From NCBI GenBank assembly GCA_046156035.1, contig JBJXEW010000016.1, forward strand, positions 29,083 through 93,082: a stretch of 64,000 nt of DNA. The letters run 5' to 3'. Positions 1 through 7,563 of the stretch are shown here, one piece after another. The notes under the pieces are model-generated. The model did no database searches and was not told the DNA's origin. It worked only from the letters and a program-made list of their open reading frames with translations. Within the stretch, counting starts at the first letter, position 1, and the number at the start of each line of letters is the position of its first letter. Made by a program: the position numbers and the translations under genes. The stretch comes from JAEUIX01 sp046156035. GTDB taxonomy: Bacteria; Planctomycetota; Phycisphaerae; Phycisphaerales; UBA1924.

Positions 1-1
1 C

Positions 2-346
2 GCCTGGCCGATCTTCGTGAAGCAGAACAAGGGGTGCATCGTGAACGTCGGCAGCATGGCCACGTTCGACCCGTTCCCCGGTTTCTTTGCTTACGCCGCG
101 GCGAAGGCGGCCGTGAACCTGATGGCCGCAAGCTGCGCCAAGGAGGGCAAGCCCTTCAACATCCGCGCGTTCACGGTGGCCCCCGGCGCGGTGGAAACGC
201 CCATGCTCCGCAAGATCATGCCCGAGCAGAACCTGCCGACATCCAAATGCCTGGCCCCGAGTGATGTGGCGAAGGTCATCGTGCAATGCGTGCTGGGCGA
301 GCGCGACAGCGACAACGGCAAGACCATTGCGATACCGAGCCCGTGA
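2..346 (+). CDS. SDR-family oxidoreductase, C-terminal part (5' end outside window)
   Basis: About 114 residues of a short-chain dehydrogenase/reductase are visible; the N-terminal Rossmann half with the TGxxxGxG cofactor loop lies left of the window. The frame is open from base 2, before any start codon. Visible family marks are the catalytic Tyr-Lys pair in FAYAAAKAAVN, the preceding strand and serine region in CIVNVGSMAT, and the post-catalytic PGAVETPM segment that shapes the substrate and cofactor pocket. SDR enzymes are soluble NAD(P)H oxidoreductases; the substrate cannot be told from this fragment. The gene ends just before a large inverted-repeat element. Confidence 0.8.
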   Translation, partial: AWPIFVKQNKGCIVNVGSMATFDPFPGFFAYAAAKAAVNLMAASCAKEGKPFNIRAFTVAPGAVETPMLRKIMPEQNLPTSKCLAPSDVAKVIVQCVLGERDSDNGKTIAIPSP

Positions 347-351
347 AACAA

Positions 352-640
352 GGCACGGAAAGTACGCAGAGGGCGCGGAGAATGCAGAGGGACGCGGAGA
401 CAAAGGCAAAGGACTGAACGCAAGCGCTCACTTGCAACAGAGAGCGCACGGATCTGCCTCTGGGATTCTCCGCCGCCTGGGCGTACTTGGATCGGTTGAA
501 ACACGGAGAACACCGAGTCACACGGAGATCGCGCCTTCCTCCGTGGCCCTCCGCGGTCTCCGTGTTTCAATCCGGCCTTTGTCCGTTCTGCCTCTGCGTT
601 CCTCCGCCCCCTCTGCTTCCTCTGCGTACGTGCCTTTGCC
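352..640. mobile_element. MITE-like nested inverted-repeat element without ORF
   Basis: This gene-free stretch is almost entirely two nested inverted repeats. The outer arms are about 352-412 and 576-640, imperfect complements rich in units such as CGCAGAGG, GCGGAG and CAAAGG. The inner arms are 496-509 and 557-570, a perfect 14-bp complement starting TTGAAACACGGAGA, with further degenerate CACGGAG units inside. There is no credible coding frame. The arms resemble in style the ACACAAAGG-type arms around the nuclease gene near 56.2-56.7 kb, so this may be a deletion derivative of such an element; that link is inference. In RNA it would fold into a long hairpin between the SDR stop and the phzF-like stop. 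Confidence 0.6.
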
Positions 641-644
641 GCCC

Positions 645-1613
645 TCACACGCTGATGCGCCCCACCAGGAATGTCACCGCGTGCCCGCCGATGCGCACGC
701 GCTGGCCCGCATCCTCGCACCACAACTCCCCGCCGCGCTTGGAGACTTGGTGGCCCCTGAGCACATCCTTCTTCAACCGGCGTGCCCAATAGGGCGTGAG
801 CGTGCTGTGGGCCGAGCCCGTCACCGGGTCTTCATCCACACCCGCCTGCGGCGCAAAGAAGCGACTCACAAAGTCGTGCCCCGATCCGGGGGCCGTGACG
901 ATCACACCCACACCTCCCAGCGCGGCCACCTTCTCCATGTCCGGCTTCAGGCCGTACACATCGCGCCGGTTCTCAAACACCGCCATGATCCGCCCGTGAG
1001 ACTTGTACGCCTCCGCGGGCTCCTGCCCCAGCGCGAAGCAGAGTTCATCGCTCACGGCGCAGGGTGTGCCCGCCCGCCGCGGAAAGTCCAGCACCAGCAA
1101 GTCGCCCGCCCGCTCCACCGGCAACGGGCCGCTGGCGGAGTCGAAGACGATGCGGTCGCCCTTCACGCCCTCGTGGCTCCACAGAACGTGTGCCGCGGCG
1201 AGCGTGGCGTGCCCGCACAGGTCCATCTCCACGGCGGGCGTGAACCAGCGCAGGCCGAAGCGCGGGTCGTTGCCCTTCTTGCCCTTGGGCAGCAGGAAGG
1301 CTGTCTCGGAGACGTTGTTCTCCGAGGCGATCTGCTGCATGAGTTCGGTGGCGAGCCACTTCTTCTCGAGCATCACCACCGCCGCGGGGTTGCCGTGGAA
1401 TCGGCGTGAGGTGAAGGCATCAACCTGGTAGATGGGGAGCGTTACGGGCTTCGCGGCGGAGCCTGCCCCTGCGTTGGCCGCGGGTGAGCCGTTGGACCTG
1501 CTGGTGGTACGGGCAGCGGCACGGGGGGCGGCCGTGCGCTTTCTGCCCTTCGGCGAGCCGCGGGCTTTGGTGGGGGTGCGGGCCGCGGTTCGACGCTTCA
1601 CTCTCTTGGCCAT
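645..1613 (-). CDS. PhzF-family isomerase/epimerase-like protein
   Basis: 322 residues, ending beside the inverted-repeat element. After a basic Ala/Arg/Lys-rich N-terminal tail of about 55 residues comes a full PhzF fold: YQVDAFTSRRFHGNPAAVV, NNVSETAFL with the conserved catalytic Glu, and ending in the family signature DEDPVTGSAHSTLTPYW. PhzF relatives catalyse isomerisations of small metabolites; substrates are mostly unknown outside phenazine synthesis, and no phenazine genes are nearby. The ATG at 1613 is preferred over an in-frame GTG at 1631 because TATCCT lies 9 nt upstream of the ATG, as at many leaderless-looking starts in this window. The basic tail is unusual for a soluble enzyme and may bind nucleic acid or be disordered. 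Confidence 0.82.
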   Translation of the reverse strand: MAKRVKRRTAARTPTKARGSPKGRKRTAAPRAAARTTSRSNGSPAANAGAGSAAKPVTLPIYQVDAFTSRRFHGNPAAVVMLEKKWLATELMQQIASENNVSETAFLLPKGKKGNDPRFGLRWFTPAVEMDLCGHATLAAAHVLWSHEGVKGDRIVFDSASGPLPVERAGDLLVLDFPRRAGTPCAVSDELCFALGQEPAEAYKSHGRIMAVFENRRDVYGLKPDMEKVAALGGVGVIVTAPGSGHDFVSRFFAPQAGVDEDPVTGSAHSTLTPYWARRLKKDVLRGHQVSKRGGELWCEDAGQRVRIGGHAVTFLVGRISV

Positions 1614-1622
1614 AGGGCTATC

Positions 1623-1628
1623 AGGATA
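1623..1628 (-). promoter_or_regulatory. -10-like TATCCT, leaderless start of the phzF-like gene
   Basis: TATCCT on the minus strand, separated by 9 nt from the ATG at 1613; no Shine-Dalgarno sequence is visible between them. It belongs to the recurrent TANNNT-near-start pattern of this window. Confidence 0.4.
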
Positions 1629-1656
1629 CACGCAAACCCAGGAGGGCAGGCGGCGG

Positions 1657-1662
1657 TACGCT
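1657..1662 (+). promoter_or_regulatory. -10-like TACGCT before the helix-hairpin-helix gene
   Basis: TACGCT ends 7 nt before the ATG at 1670. The gap is GC-only and does not look like a ribosome binding site, consistent with leaderless transcription. Confidence 0.35.
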
Positions 1663-1669
1663 GGGGGCT

Positions 1670-2131
1670 ATGGCAGCCACGCGAAAGACCGCGAAGAAGG
1701 GCACGCCCGTGCCATCGAAGGCCGTGCCATCCCGGTTCGTGCCATCGAAGTCCGCCCGCCGCGGGCGGACGTCGATGTCTACACCCGCCAAGCCAAAGCA
1801 TCGAAGTCGGCCGCAGGGCCGCCCGACTTCGATGGCACGGGCCAAGGCCACACGCGCGGCAGACGCGACGCTCCTCACGCACATCCCCAACGTCGGCCCG
1901 TCCATCGCGGCCGACCTCGCAGCGATCGGCATCCGCACGCCCGCCCAACTGGTGGGCAAAGACCCGACGACGCTCTACCACCAGAGCAACAAAGCCCGCG
2001 GCATGGTGCAAGACCCCTGCCTGCTCGACTGCTTCATCAGCGCGGTGCGGTTCATGGAGGGCGGACCGCCCACGCCGTGGTGGAAGTTCACGGAGGAGCG
2101 GAAGAGGATGATGGGGCGCACGTACGGCTAA
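1670..2131 (+). CDS. Helix-hairpin-helix protein, Cdd1/pathogenicity-locus type
   Basis: 153 residues. The C-terminal 90 form the recognisable part: a helix-hairpin-helix (LLTHIPNVGPSIAADLAAIG), then VGKDPTTLYHQ, an acidic/Cys segment DPCLLDCFISAVRFMEG and PPTPWWKFTEERK, as in the small Cdd1-like family. These proteins probably bind DNA; no reaction is established. The first about 65 residues are basic and compositionally unlike the rest. They are encoded by short direct repeats (GCCATCGAAG) and two perfect palindromes, which look inserted in frame. The start at 1670 follows a TACGCT box and gives MAATRKTAKK; translation could instead begin inside the repeat segment, at MARAKATRAAD. Confidence 0.72.
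   Translation: MAATRKTAKKGTPVPSKAVPSRFVPSKSARRGRTSMSTPAKPKHRSRPQGRPTSMARAKATRAADATLLTHIPNVGPSIAADLAAIGIRTPAQLVGKDPTTLYHQSNKARGMVQDPCLLDCFISAVRFMEGGPPTPWWKFTEERKRMMGRTYG
1709..1840. repeat. Palindromic repeat cluster inside a coding N-terminus
   Basis: The cluster holds direct repeats of GCCATCGAAG (1711-1720, 1741-1750) and two hairpins: 10-bp arms at 1750-1759 and 1761-1770 (GTCCGCCCGC type), and 12-bp arms at 1799-1810 and 1823-1834 (CATCGAAGTCGG type). The frame stays open through all of it. Confidence 0.6.
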
Positions 2132-2155
2132 TGCAAGCACCCGGCCCGACCCGCA

Positions 2156-2683
2156 CTAGAACAGCTCAGGCCGGTCGCGCAAGTACGCCATCATTCGGGC
2201 AAATGCCGGTTCCATGAGTGTGCAAACAGCATCGCTCTGGTCCGCGAGCCATTGGCCGAGGTGGCTTGCCATGAAGCCTTCGTACGGCAAACTTCGTGGC
2301 GTTCGCTCGCCATCCGCCTGCCACTCGCGCACGCGGACCACGATGCGATCAAGCGACTCGACGAGGCTCGCGCTCCCCAACACTCGGTGGCAATCGGCGG
2401 CAAGAGCAAACATCTCAACTCCATCATCATTCCAGATAGCGCAAGCCAATCCGTCGCCTTCGACGTGCGCACGAACGCAGCCTTCGACGAGGACAGCCCT
2501 GAACCCAAAGGGCAGCTTCGCTACGTCCGCAGGCCGAAAAGCGGCACCACCGGCCAGATGCACGCCTTCATCCCAGATGGCGCCGGAAAGTTCGCCGTTG
2601 CTCCACTCGTGTCGCTGATCGGCGGGAATCTGGGAGTAGAGTATCGGGCCGGTGCACATGTTCACCCCGAGCGAGTTCTCCAT
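2156..2683 (-). CDS. Hypothetical protein, 175 aa
   Basis: No family recognised. The protein begins MENSLGVNMCTGPILYSQIP and has an Asp/Glu-rich middle with regularly spaced hydrophobic strands (FRAVLVEGCVRAHVEG, IVVRVREW), suggesting a small soluble alpha/beta protein. It has no signal peptide or membrane segment. The start at 2683 is chosen because AGGGAGG lies directly upstream with good spacing. A longer frame to 2947 exists but runs through a palindromic repeat region and reads as low-complexity Arg/Pro. It converges on the helix-hairpin-helix gene with only about 25 bp between stops. Confidence 0.6.
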   Translation of the reverse strand: MENSLGVNMCTGPILYSQIPADQRHEWSNGELSGAIWDEGVHLAGGAAFRPADVAKLPFGFRAVLVEGCVRAHVEGDGLACAIWNDDGVEMFALAADCHRVLGSASLVESLDRIVVRVREWQADGERTPRSLPYEGFMASHLGQWLADQSDAVCTLMEPAFARMMAYLRDRPELF

Positions 2684-2798
2684 CGGCCTCCCTGGAGAGG
2701 TTTGCCGTAGCAAACTCCGCCTGGGGGCCGCGGGATGCAGAGGCGAATGATATTCCGGCCGTTGGCATAGATTGCGTGCCACCACGTCCGTGGCGGCG

Positions 2799-2928
2799 TG
2801 GAGGCCGGTGGCACTGAGGTGCAACCCGGTGCCGCACGGTCGCGTTGGCTTCCCGTGCCACCGCAAGTCGGGGCCGTTTCGGGCCCGACTTCGGTGCCCT
2901 TCGCCTTCCGCCCGGCTGAGGGCGGACC
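2799..2928. repeat. Palindromic repeats upstream of the orphan ORF
   Basis: The region holds GTGGCACTGAGGTGC-like units, a near-perfect hairpin with arms of AAGTCGGG type around 2865-2875 and 2881-2891, and a TCCGCCC/GGGCGGA hairpin at 2907-2926. The same vocabulary (GGCACCGAGGTGC, AAGTCGG) recurs near 1.7-1.8 kb and 63.6-63.8 kb, indicating one dispersed palindrome family. Confidence 0.5.
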
Positions 2929-3019
2929 ATTTCGGCGAGCCTCGCACCGGCCGTGATCACAGCCCACCCCCATGACCCCACCACATCCCCTTCGTCTACC
3001 ATCATCACGAGTTCCCGCG

Positions 3020-3268
3020 ATGATGCCATCCTCCCACGATCTTTTGCCTACCACCCCCACGCCCACCCCCACGCCCGCGCTCTCCCCCGAAGAACTCGCC
3101 GCCTGGCGCGCCACGCCGGAATACCTCAGCGCCAGAGAGTTCGGCATTGACATGGAAGTGCTCGAATTCCTCCAGACTTTGTCGGCCGCGGAGCGCATAG
3201 AACGCAATGACCGTTTCGCCGCGCTGGTCAGTGCGGCCCGCGCCTCTCAAGTCCGTTCACGATCATGA
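3020..3268 (+). CDS. Small hypothetical protein, partner of a nucleotidyltransferase
   Basis: 82 residues, MMPSSHDLLPTT then a Pro/Thr repeat and a helical C-terminal half (LSPEELAAWRATPEYL, MEVLEFLQTLSAAERIERN). It has no transmembrane segment and no recognised family. Its stop overlaps the start of the next gene by ATGA, so the two are probably translationally coupled and may act together. Size and coupling would fit a regulator or toxin-antitoxin partner, but no diagnostic motif supports that. An in-frame ATG at 2972 would add a basic/Pro-rich stretch. Confidence 0.55.
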   Translation: MMPSSHDLLPTTPTPTPTPALSPEELAAWRATPEYLSAREFGIDMEVLEFLQTLSAAERIERNDRFAALVSAARASQVRSRS

Positions 3269-3762
3269 CGACCACGCTTGACCTGTTGCAGCGGCTCCAC
3301 GACTCGGGCTTTCACATGGTCATCGTGGGGGGTGTCGCGGGTGCTGCGCACGGCTCATCCTTCACCACCACCGATCTGGATGTGAGCGCTCCCCTCGACC
3401 CTGACAACATCGCACGCCTGCTCGCGGCACTGGCGGGCCTCAACCCGCGCTGGCGCATGCATCCGGCCCTGCCTCCTCTTCCCGCGGACCCCGCCGGTTA
3501 TGCCGGCTTCAAGAACCTCTACATCCGAACCACGCTGGGCGATCTTGACGTGCTCGGCGAGATTGCAGGCATCGGCGCCGCCGCGGCCGTCGAGGCAAAC
3601 TCCGAATGGCGCGACTTCGCTGGCATCCGTTGCCGCGTCATCACGCTGGATGCGCTCATCCGTGCCAAACGCGCCCTGGGTCGTCCCAAGGACCTTGCCG
3701 TCGCCACGGAACTGGAAGCCATCCGCGGCCGACACCGAACCTCTCGCGGCGAAGGTTCCTGA
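3265..3762 (+). CDS. MNT-type nucleotidyltransferase-like protein
   Basis: 165 residues with the front of a minimal nucleotidyltransferase fold: VIVGGVAGAAHGSSFTTTDL followed by D-V, giving the G-G...hG-S...D-x-D pattern that holds the metal and nucleotide. A third acidic strand is likely at LGDLDVLGEI. ALIRAKRALGRPKDLAVATE, with the RPKD/D.. helix, is typical of AbiEii-like and other small NTases found in toxin-antitoxin or defence pairs. The substrate is unknown. The start ATG overlaps the upstream stop (ATGA). A GC-rich hairpin lies about 200 bp downstream. Confidence 0.68.
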   Translation: MTTTLDLLQRLHDSGFHMVIVGGVAGAAHGSSFTTTDLDVSAPLDPDNIARLLAALAGLNPRWRMHPALPPLPADPAGYAGFKNLYIRTTLGDLDVLGEIAGIGAAAAVEANSEWRDFAGIRCRVITLDALIRAKRALGRPKDLAVATELEAIRGRHRTSRGEGS

Positions 3763-3966
3763 GCCTGCGGTGGAGCACTCCGTTGAGGCTGTGCCATGTT
3801 CCCCTTGGCAATCTTGATCACGTCAGTGCCAGCCTGCCCCCCCCACCGGTCATCCTGCCTCCGTCCCGCCACCGACCGCGGCGGGCAGGCAGTGGCTACA
3901 ACCCGCGGCCCCTTCGCGGCCGAAAACACGGAGCGTCTCGTCGGGACCGCGTCTGGCTGTGAAAGA

Positions 3967-3986
3967 GCCCCGGCTCGCGCCGGGGC
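3967..3986 (-). terminator. GC hairpin, possible aspS terminator
   Basis: Perfect 7-bp stem GCCCCGG/CCGGGGC with a 6-nt loop, followed on the minus strand by TCTTTC. It lies about 75 nt after the aspS stop and could also serve the plus-strand nucleotidyltransferase gene. The U-tract is weak. Confidence 0.4.
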
Positions 3987-4025
3987 CTCATTGGCCGTTG
4001 CGTGACCAGCCGCGCCCGGTGCCAT

Positions 4026-4058
4026 CACCAGTGCCCAGTGCCCGATGCCCAGTGCCTT
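4026..4058 (-). repeat. CAGTGCCCAGTGCC repeat next to the aspS stop
   Basis: This 33-bp unit differs by one base from the right arm of the inverted repeat at 15669-15701 beside the infB stop. Both copies lie a few bases downstream of a translation-factor gene on the minus strand. Confidence 0.65.
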
Positions 4059-4060
4059 CT

Positions 4061-5953
4061 TCAGGCCGTCCCCTGCCCCTTGTCCCCTGCCACCTTCTCC
4101 GGTTCCCACGTGCTCTTCACGTGCAGGTCCTTGAGTTGGGCATCGGTCGCCGCGCTGGGGGCGCGGGTCATGAGGTCGGCCCCGATCTGGGTTTTGGGGA
4201 AGGCGATCACATCGCGGATGTTGTCGGTGCCGCAGATGTGCATGATGAGGCGGTCAAAGCCGAAGGCGATGCCCGCGTGCGGGGGCGCGCCGAACGAGAG
4301 GGCCTCCAGTAGAAAGGAGAACTTCTCTTTCGCGCTCTCGGGCGAGAGGCCCAAGAGTTGGAAGACCTTGGACTGCACCGCGCGGTCGTGGATGCGCACG
4401 CTGCCGCCGGCGATCTCGCTGCCGTTGACGACGATGTCGTAGCCGGCGGAGAGGATGCTCTCGATCGCGTCGTCGTCGTTCACATCGGCGTTCACGAAGA
4501 GGTCGCGCTGGTCATCTCGCGGGGCCGTGAAGGGGTGGTGCATGGCGACCCACTTGCCCGTCTCCTTGTTCTTCTCGAACATGGGGAAGTCGATGACCCA
4601 GAGGAAGTTCCAGGGGCCCGTGCCTCCCGCCCCCGCCTTTGGCACGAGGCCCATGTCGCGGGCCACCTTCTGGCGCAGTTCGCCGATGGCCTTCGTCGCA
4701 ATCGAGTACGCATCGGCCACGAACAGCACCGTGTCGCCAACCTGCGCCCCCACCGCCGCGAGAAACTCCGCCTTCAGCGGCTCCAGGAACTTGGCGATGC
4801 CGGTGTCCAGTTTCGGCTGCCCATCCTCACCCTTGATGCACTTGACCACGGCCACGCCGCCCGCCCCGAAGGGCTTGGCGAGGTCGGAGTATCCATCCGT
4901 GATCTTGCGTGTGAGTTTGTCCGCGCCGCCGGGCACGCGCAGGGCTTTCACTACGCCGCGCTTGGAGTTGAAGCGTGGACGGTCCTTGCCCTTCTCCAGG
5001 GCTTCCTTGAAAACCTTGAAGTCGGTCTTTGCGGCAAGTTCACTCAGGTCGGTGATGAACAGGTCGTAGCGCGTGTCGGGCCGGTCGATGCCGTACTTCT
5101 CCATCGCGTCGCGGTACGTCATCCGCTGGATCGGCGGCACGTCGTAGTCGAGCATCGTCTTCCAGAAGTGGCGGACGAAGCCCTCCATCGTCTCCATCAC
5201 GTGGTCGCGCCGGACGAAACTCATCTCCAGGTCGATCTGCGTGAACTCGGGCTGGCGGTCGGCCCGCGGGTCTTCATCGCGGAAGCAGCGGCAGATCTGC
5301 ATGTAGCGATCCGCCCCCGCCACCATGAGAATCTGCTTGAACAACTGCGGGCTCTGGGGAAGAGCGTAAAAACTGCCCGGCACGTTGCGGCAGGGCACCA
5401 GAAACTCGCGGGCGCCCTCGGGCGTGCTCTTGTAGAGCACGGGCGTCTCCACCTCCAGGAAGCCGCTCTTGCCGACAAAGTACTCGCGCGTGGCCTGCAG
5501 GCCCTTGCTGCGCGTGGCCAGGATCGCCTGCATCGTCGGCCGGCGAAGGTCAATGTACCGGTGCTTCAGCCGCAACTCCTCATTCGGCAGCGCGGCCAGA
5601 TCGTCCGGCAAAAACGGCGGGTTCTCCGTCTTGTTGAACACCTCCAGGCGCGTCACCACCAGTTCCACCTTGCCGGTGGCGTGCTTGGGGTTCTCGCCGC
5701 CGATGCGGACGCGCACCTTGCCCTCCACACCGATCACATCCTCGTTGCGGAGTTTGTCGGCCGCGTCGCAGAGCGCGGCGGGGCAGCCGTCGTCCTTGTC
5801 GAACACCAGTTGGGTGATGCCCCAGCGATCGCGCAGATCGATGAAGATCAGGCCGCCGTGGTCGCGGTAGGAGTTGACCCAGCCGTTGAGAGCGACGGTC
5901 TGGGCGACGTGCGAGGAGCGGATTTCACCGCAGGTGTGGGTTCGCCTGAGCAT
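4061..5953 (-). CDS. aspS: Aspartyl-tRNA synthetase
   Basis: 630 residues, a bacterial-type AspRS. An N-terminal OB-fold anticodon-binding domain (residues about 1-110, with GWVNSYRDHGGLIFIDLRDR) is followed by the class II catalytic core. Motif 2 is in CRCFRDEDPRADRQPEFTQ and motif 3 in GIAFGFDRLIMHI, with the bacterial GAD insertion domain in between (around SILSAGYD and earlier). It charges tRNA-Asp, or tRNA-Asx if the enzyme is non-discriminating; which type is not resolvable here. The start at 5953 (MLRRTHTCG) matches the family N-terminus and has TACACT 8 nt upstream. The last residues, AGDKGQGTA, are encoded in a repeat-like CCCTTGTCCCCTG stretch, so the C-terminus may have been re-made by repeat insertion. 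Confidence 0.95.
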   Translation of the reverse strand: MLRRTHTCGEIRSSHVAQTVALNGWVNSYRDHGGLIFIDLRDRWGITQLVFDKDDGCPAALCDAADKLRNEDVIGVEGKVRVRIGGENPKHATGKVELVVTRLEVFNKTENPPFLPDDLAALPNEELRLKHRYIDLRRPTMQAILATRSKGLQATREYFVGKSGFLEVETPVLYKSTPEGAREFLVPCRNVPGSFYALPQSPQLFKQILMVAGADRYMQICRCFRDEDPRADRQPEFTQIDLEMSFVRRDHVMETMEGFVRHFWKTMLDYDVPPIQRMTYRDAMEKYGIDRPDTRYDLFITDLSELAAKTDFKVFKEALEKGKDRPRFNSKRGVVKALRVPGGADKLTRKITDGYSDLAKPFGAGGVAVVKCIKGEDGQPKLDTGIAKFLEPLKAEFLAAVGAQVGDTVLFVADAYSIATKAIGELRQKVARDMGLVPKAGAGGTGPWNFLWVIDFPMFEKNKETGKWVAMHHPFTAPRDDQRDLFVNADVNDDDAIESILSAGYDIVVNGSEIAGGSVRIHDRAVQSKVFQLLGLSPESAKEKFSFLLEALSFGAPPHAGIAFGFDRLIMHICGTDNIRDVIAFPKTQIGADLMTRAPSAATDAQLKDLHVKSTWEPEKVAGDKGQGTA

Positions 5954-5961
5954 AGGGGCGG

Positions 5962-5967
5962 AGTGTA
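5962..5967 (-). promoter_or_regulatory. -10-like TACACT for aspS
   Basis: TACACT on the minus strand, 8 nt before the aspS ATG and with no Shine-Dalgarno sequence. It is divergent from the dinB-like gene's TATCCT box, only 30 bp away. Confidence 0.45.
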
Positions 5968-5997
5968 GGTGGCCGTGAGGAGCGGGCCGCTCCGCGA

Positions 5998-6003
5998 TAT
6001 CCT
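5998..6003 (+). promoter_or_regulatory. -10-like TATCCT for the DinB-family gene
   Basis: TATCCT ends 6 nt before the ATG at 6010. The gap GCCCGC cannot act as a ribosome binding site, so a leaderless transcript is likely. Confidence 0.45.
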
Positions 6004-6009
6004 GCCCGC

Positions 6010-6525
6010 ATGGCCGCATCCAAGGACACCGTCAAGCCGTTCATTCGCCTCATGCTCAGCGGCGCGTTCGCCGGCAAGGGGTGGCAAGGCCCCACACTCT
6101 CGGGCAGCCTGCGAGGCCTGAGCGCCCGCGAGGCACTCGCCCGCCCGATCAAGGGGCGCAAGTGCATCTGGGAGCAGGTGCTGCACGCCACGTTCTGGAA
6201 GCACGTCGTCCTGCGCGCCGTGACCGGCGTGGATCTGCCTTCACTGGGCCTGAGCCCCCCAAACTGGCCGCGCGTGCCGAAGGCGGAGAAGGTGCCAGCC
6301 GCGGAACTGGAACGCCTTTGGAAGGCTGACCGCGCCCGGCTGGCGCGCGTTCACGCCGAACTGGTCGCGGAAGTCGAGCGGCTGTCGAGCGCGGCGATGT
6401 GGAAGAGATCGACACCGGACCGCCGCTTCCATCGCGCGTTCTACCTCGCGGGCATGGCGGCCCACGACGCGTACCACACTGGTCAGATCAACCTGTTGAA
6501 GCGGGTGGTGCGGACGCGCGGGTGA
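6010..6525 (+). CDS. DinB-family four-helix protein
   Basis: 171 residues, all-helical. It carries the metal-binding histidines expected of DinB/YfiT-like proteins: one in LHATFWKHVVL near the N-terminal third and two in AHDAYHTGQINLLK near the C-terminus. Members bind a divalent metal and include thiol-dependent S-transferases; the activity here is unknown. It has no signal peptide. It is divergent from aspS with a shared, very short promoter region, and is followed after about 90 bp by a VOC protein gene. Confidence 0.8.
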   Translation: MAASKDTVKPFIRLMLSGAFAGKGWQGPTLSGSLRGLSAREALARPIKGRKCIWEQVLHATFWKHVVLRAVTGVDLPSLGLSPPNWPRVPKAEKVPAAELERLWKADRARLARVHAELVAEVERLSSAAMWKRSTPDRRFHRAFYLAGMAAHDAYHTGQINLLKRVVRTRG

Positions 6526-6612
6526 TCGTGGCTGTCGCCAGCGGGGCACCGGGTGCATCCGCAGCGGCTGGGCCCGGTATCGATAGATGATTCGTCCGAG
6601 GACGCGCCGGCT

Positions 6613-7548
6613 ATGCCTTCGCACGATGGAGCGATCTCACGCCGCCACTTCACCAGCCGGGCCGCCGGCGCGCTCGCCTTCCTTGCCGCGCACGACCTGC
6701 TCATCGGCCGCTGCGCCCAGCCGCCTGCGGGTGTCGATCCGCAAGGCGTTGGGCGTGCCGGCACGGGGCCGCTCATTCGCTCGATCATGCTCCAGACCGC
6801 CGTGCCACTGGCCGAAATGCGGGCGTATTACTGCGACCGTTTCGGAATGCCCGAGGTTGAGAGCGGCCCTGCGCGGCTGGTTCTGCGGGCGGGCGCGTCG
6901 CTCGTTGAGTTCCACTCGCAGACGCGAAGCGACACCGACCCGCACGAACCAAGCCCGCTCCCGCTGGTTACCCACGAGCGTGGCCCCTTCTACCACTTCG
7001 CGTTCAACATCCCGCCGCGAAAACTACGGGCGGCCCGCGCGTGGTTGCTCGAGCGGACGGCCCTGGTGCCCACGCCGGCCCAGTTGCGCGATCCGGACTA
7101 CCCGGATGACGTGCGCCACTTCCGATCGTGGAACGCGCACTCGCTCTTCTTCTTCGATCCGGCGTACAACATCGTGGAGTTCATCGCCCGCCACGACCTG
7201 CCGACTGACCCAGCGTGGACCGCCGGAGACACCTTCACGGCGGCGGACATTCTCTACGCCAGCGAGATCGGCTTTGTAGTGGAAGACCCGCCGCGGCACG
7301 GGCGGATGTTGCACGATTGCCTGGGCCTGAGGGCCTACCCACCCGGCGCGGACACGTGGTGGGCCATGGGCGACGAACGCGGCTTGCTGCTGTGCCTGCC
7401 CAAAGGGCGCGTCTTCGGCGAGAACACGGCCACGCGCAAGGCGTTCGCCGTCTTTGAGACCGAGGCGATGGTCGGGTTGGCGCAGAACGCGCACACCAAG
7501 CCTGTGGCGTTTGAGGGTCTGCCCTACAGCGTCAACATCCAGCCCTGA
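6613..7548 (+). CDS. Tat-exported VOC (glyoxalase-fold) protein
   Basis: 311 residues. The N-terminus has a twin-arginine signal (SRRHFTSRAAGALAFLA), so the protein is probably folded before export. The mature part contains paired beta-alpha-beta-beta-beta modules of the vicinal oxygen chelate fold. The first spans MLQTAVPLAEMRAYYCDRFG to NIVEFIARHDL, with candidate metal ligands His in FYHFAFNI and Glu in NIVEFIARH; the second starts at EIGFVVEDPPRHGRMLHDCL. VOC proteins include dioxygenases, lyases and isomerases; the substrate is unknown. The ATG at 6613 is preferred because it leaves a compact n-region before RR; an upstream in-frame codon at 6553 adds an unlikely extension. Confidence 0.78.
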   Translation: MPSHDGAISRRHFTSRAAGALAFLAAHDLLIGRCAQPPAGVDPQGVGRAGTGPLIRSIMLQTAVPLAEMRAYYCDRFGMPEVESGPARLVLRAGASLVEFHSQTRSDTDPHEPSPLPLVTHERGPFYHFAFNIPPRKLRAARAWLLERTALVPTPAQLRDPDYPDDVRHFRSWNAHSLFFFDPAYNIVEFIARHDLPTDPAWTAGDTFTAADILYASEIGFVVEDPPRHGRMLHDCLGLRAYPPGADTWWAMGDERGLLLCLPKGRVFGENTATRKAFAVFETEAMVGLAQNAHTKPVAFEGLPYSVNIQP

Positions 7549-7563
7549 GCACCCGCCCGCGAA

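Noticed and set aside
2684..2947. N-terminal extension of the 2156-2683 ORF
   Set aside because: It would run through palindromic repeats as Arg/Pro-rich sequence, whereas a good AGGGAGG site precedes the internal ATG.
4358..5968. Long plus-strand open frame opposite aspS (536 codons)
   Set aside because: High-GC antisense shadow: Arg/His/Val-rich with no family motifs, while the opposite strand is an unmistakable AspRS.
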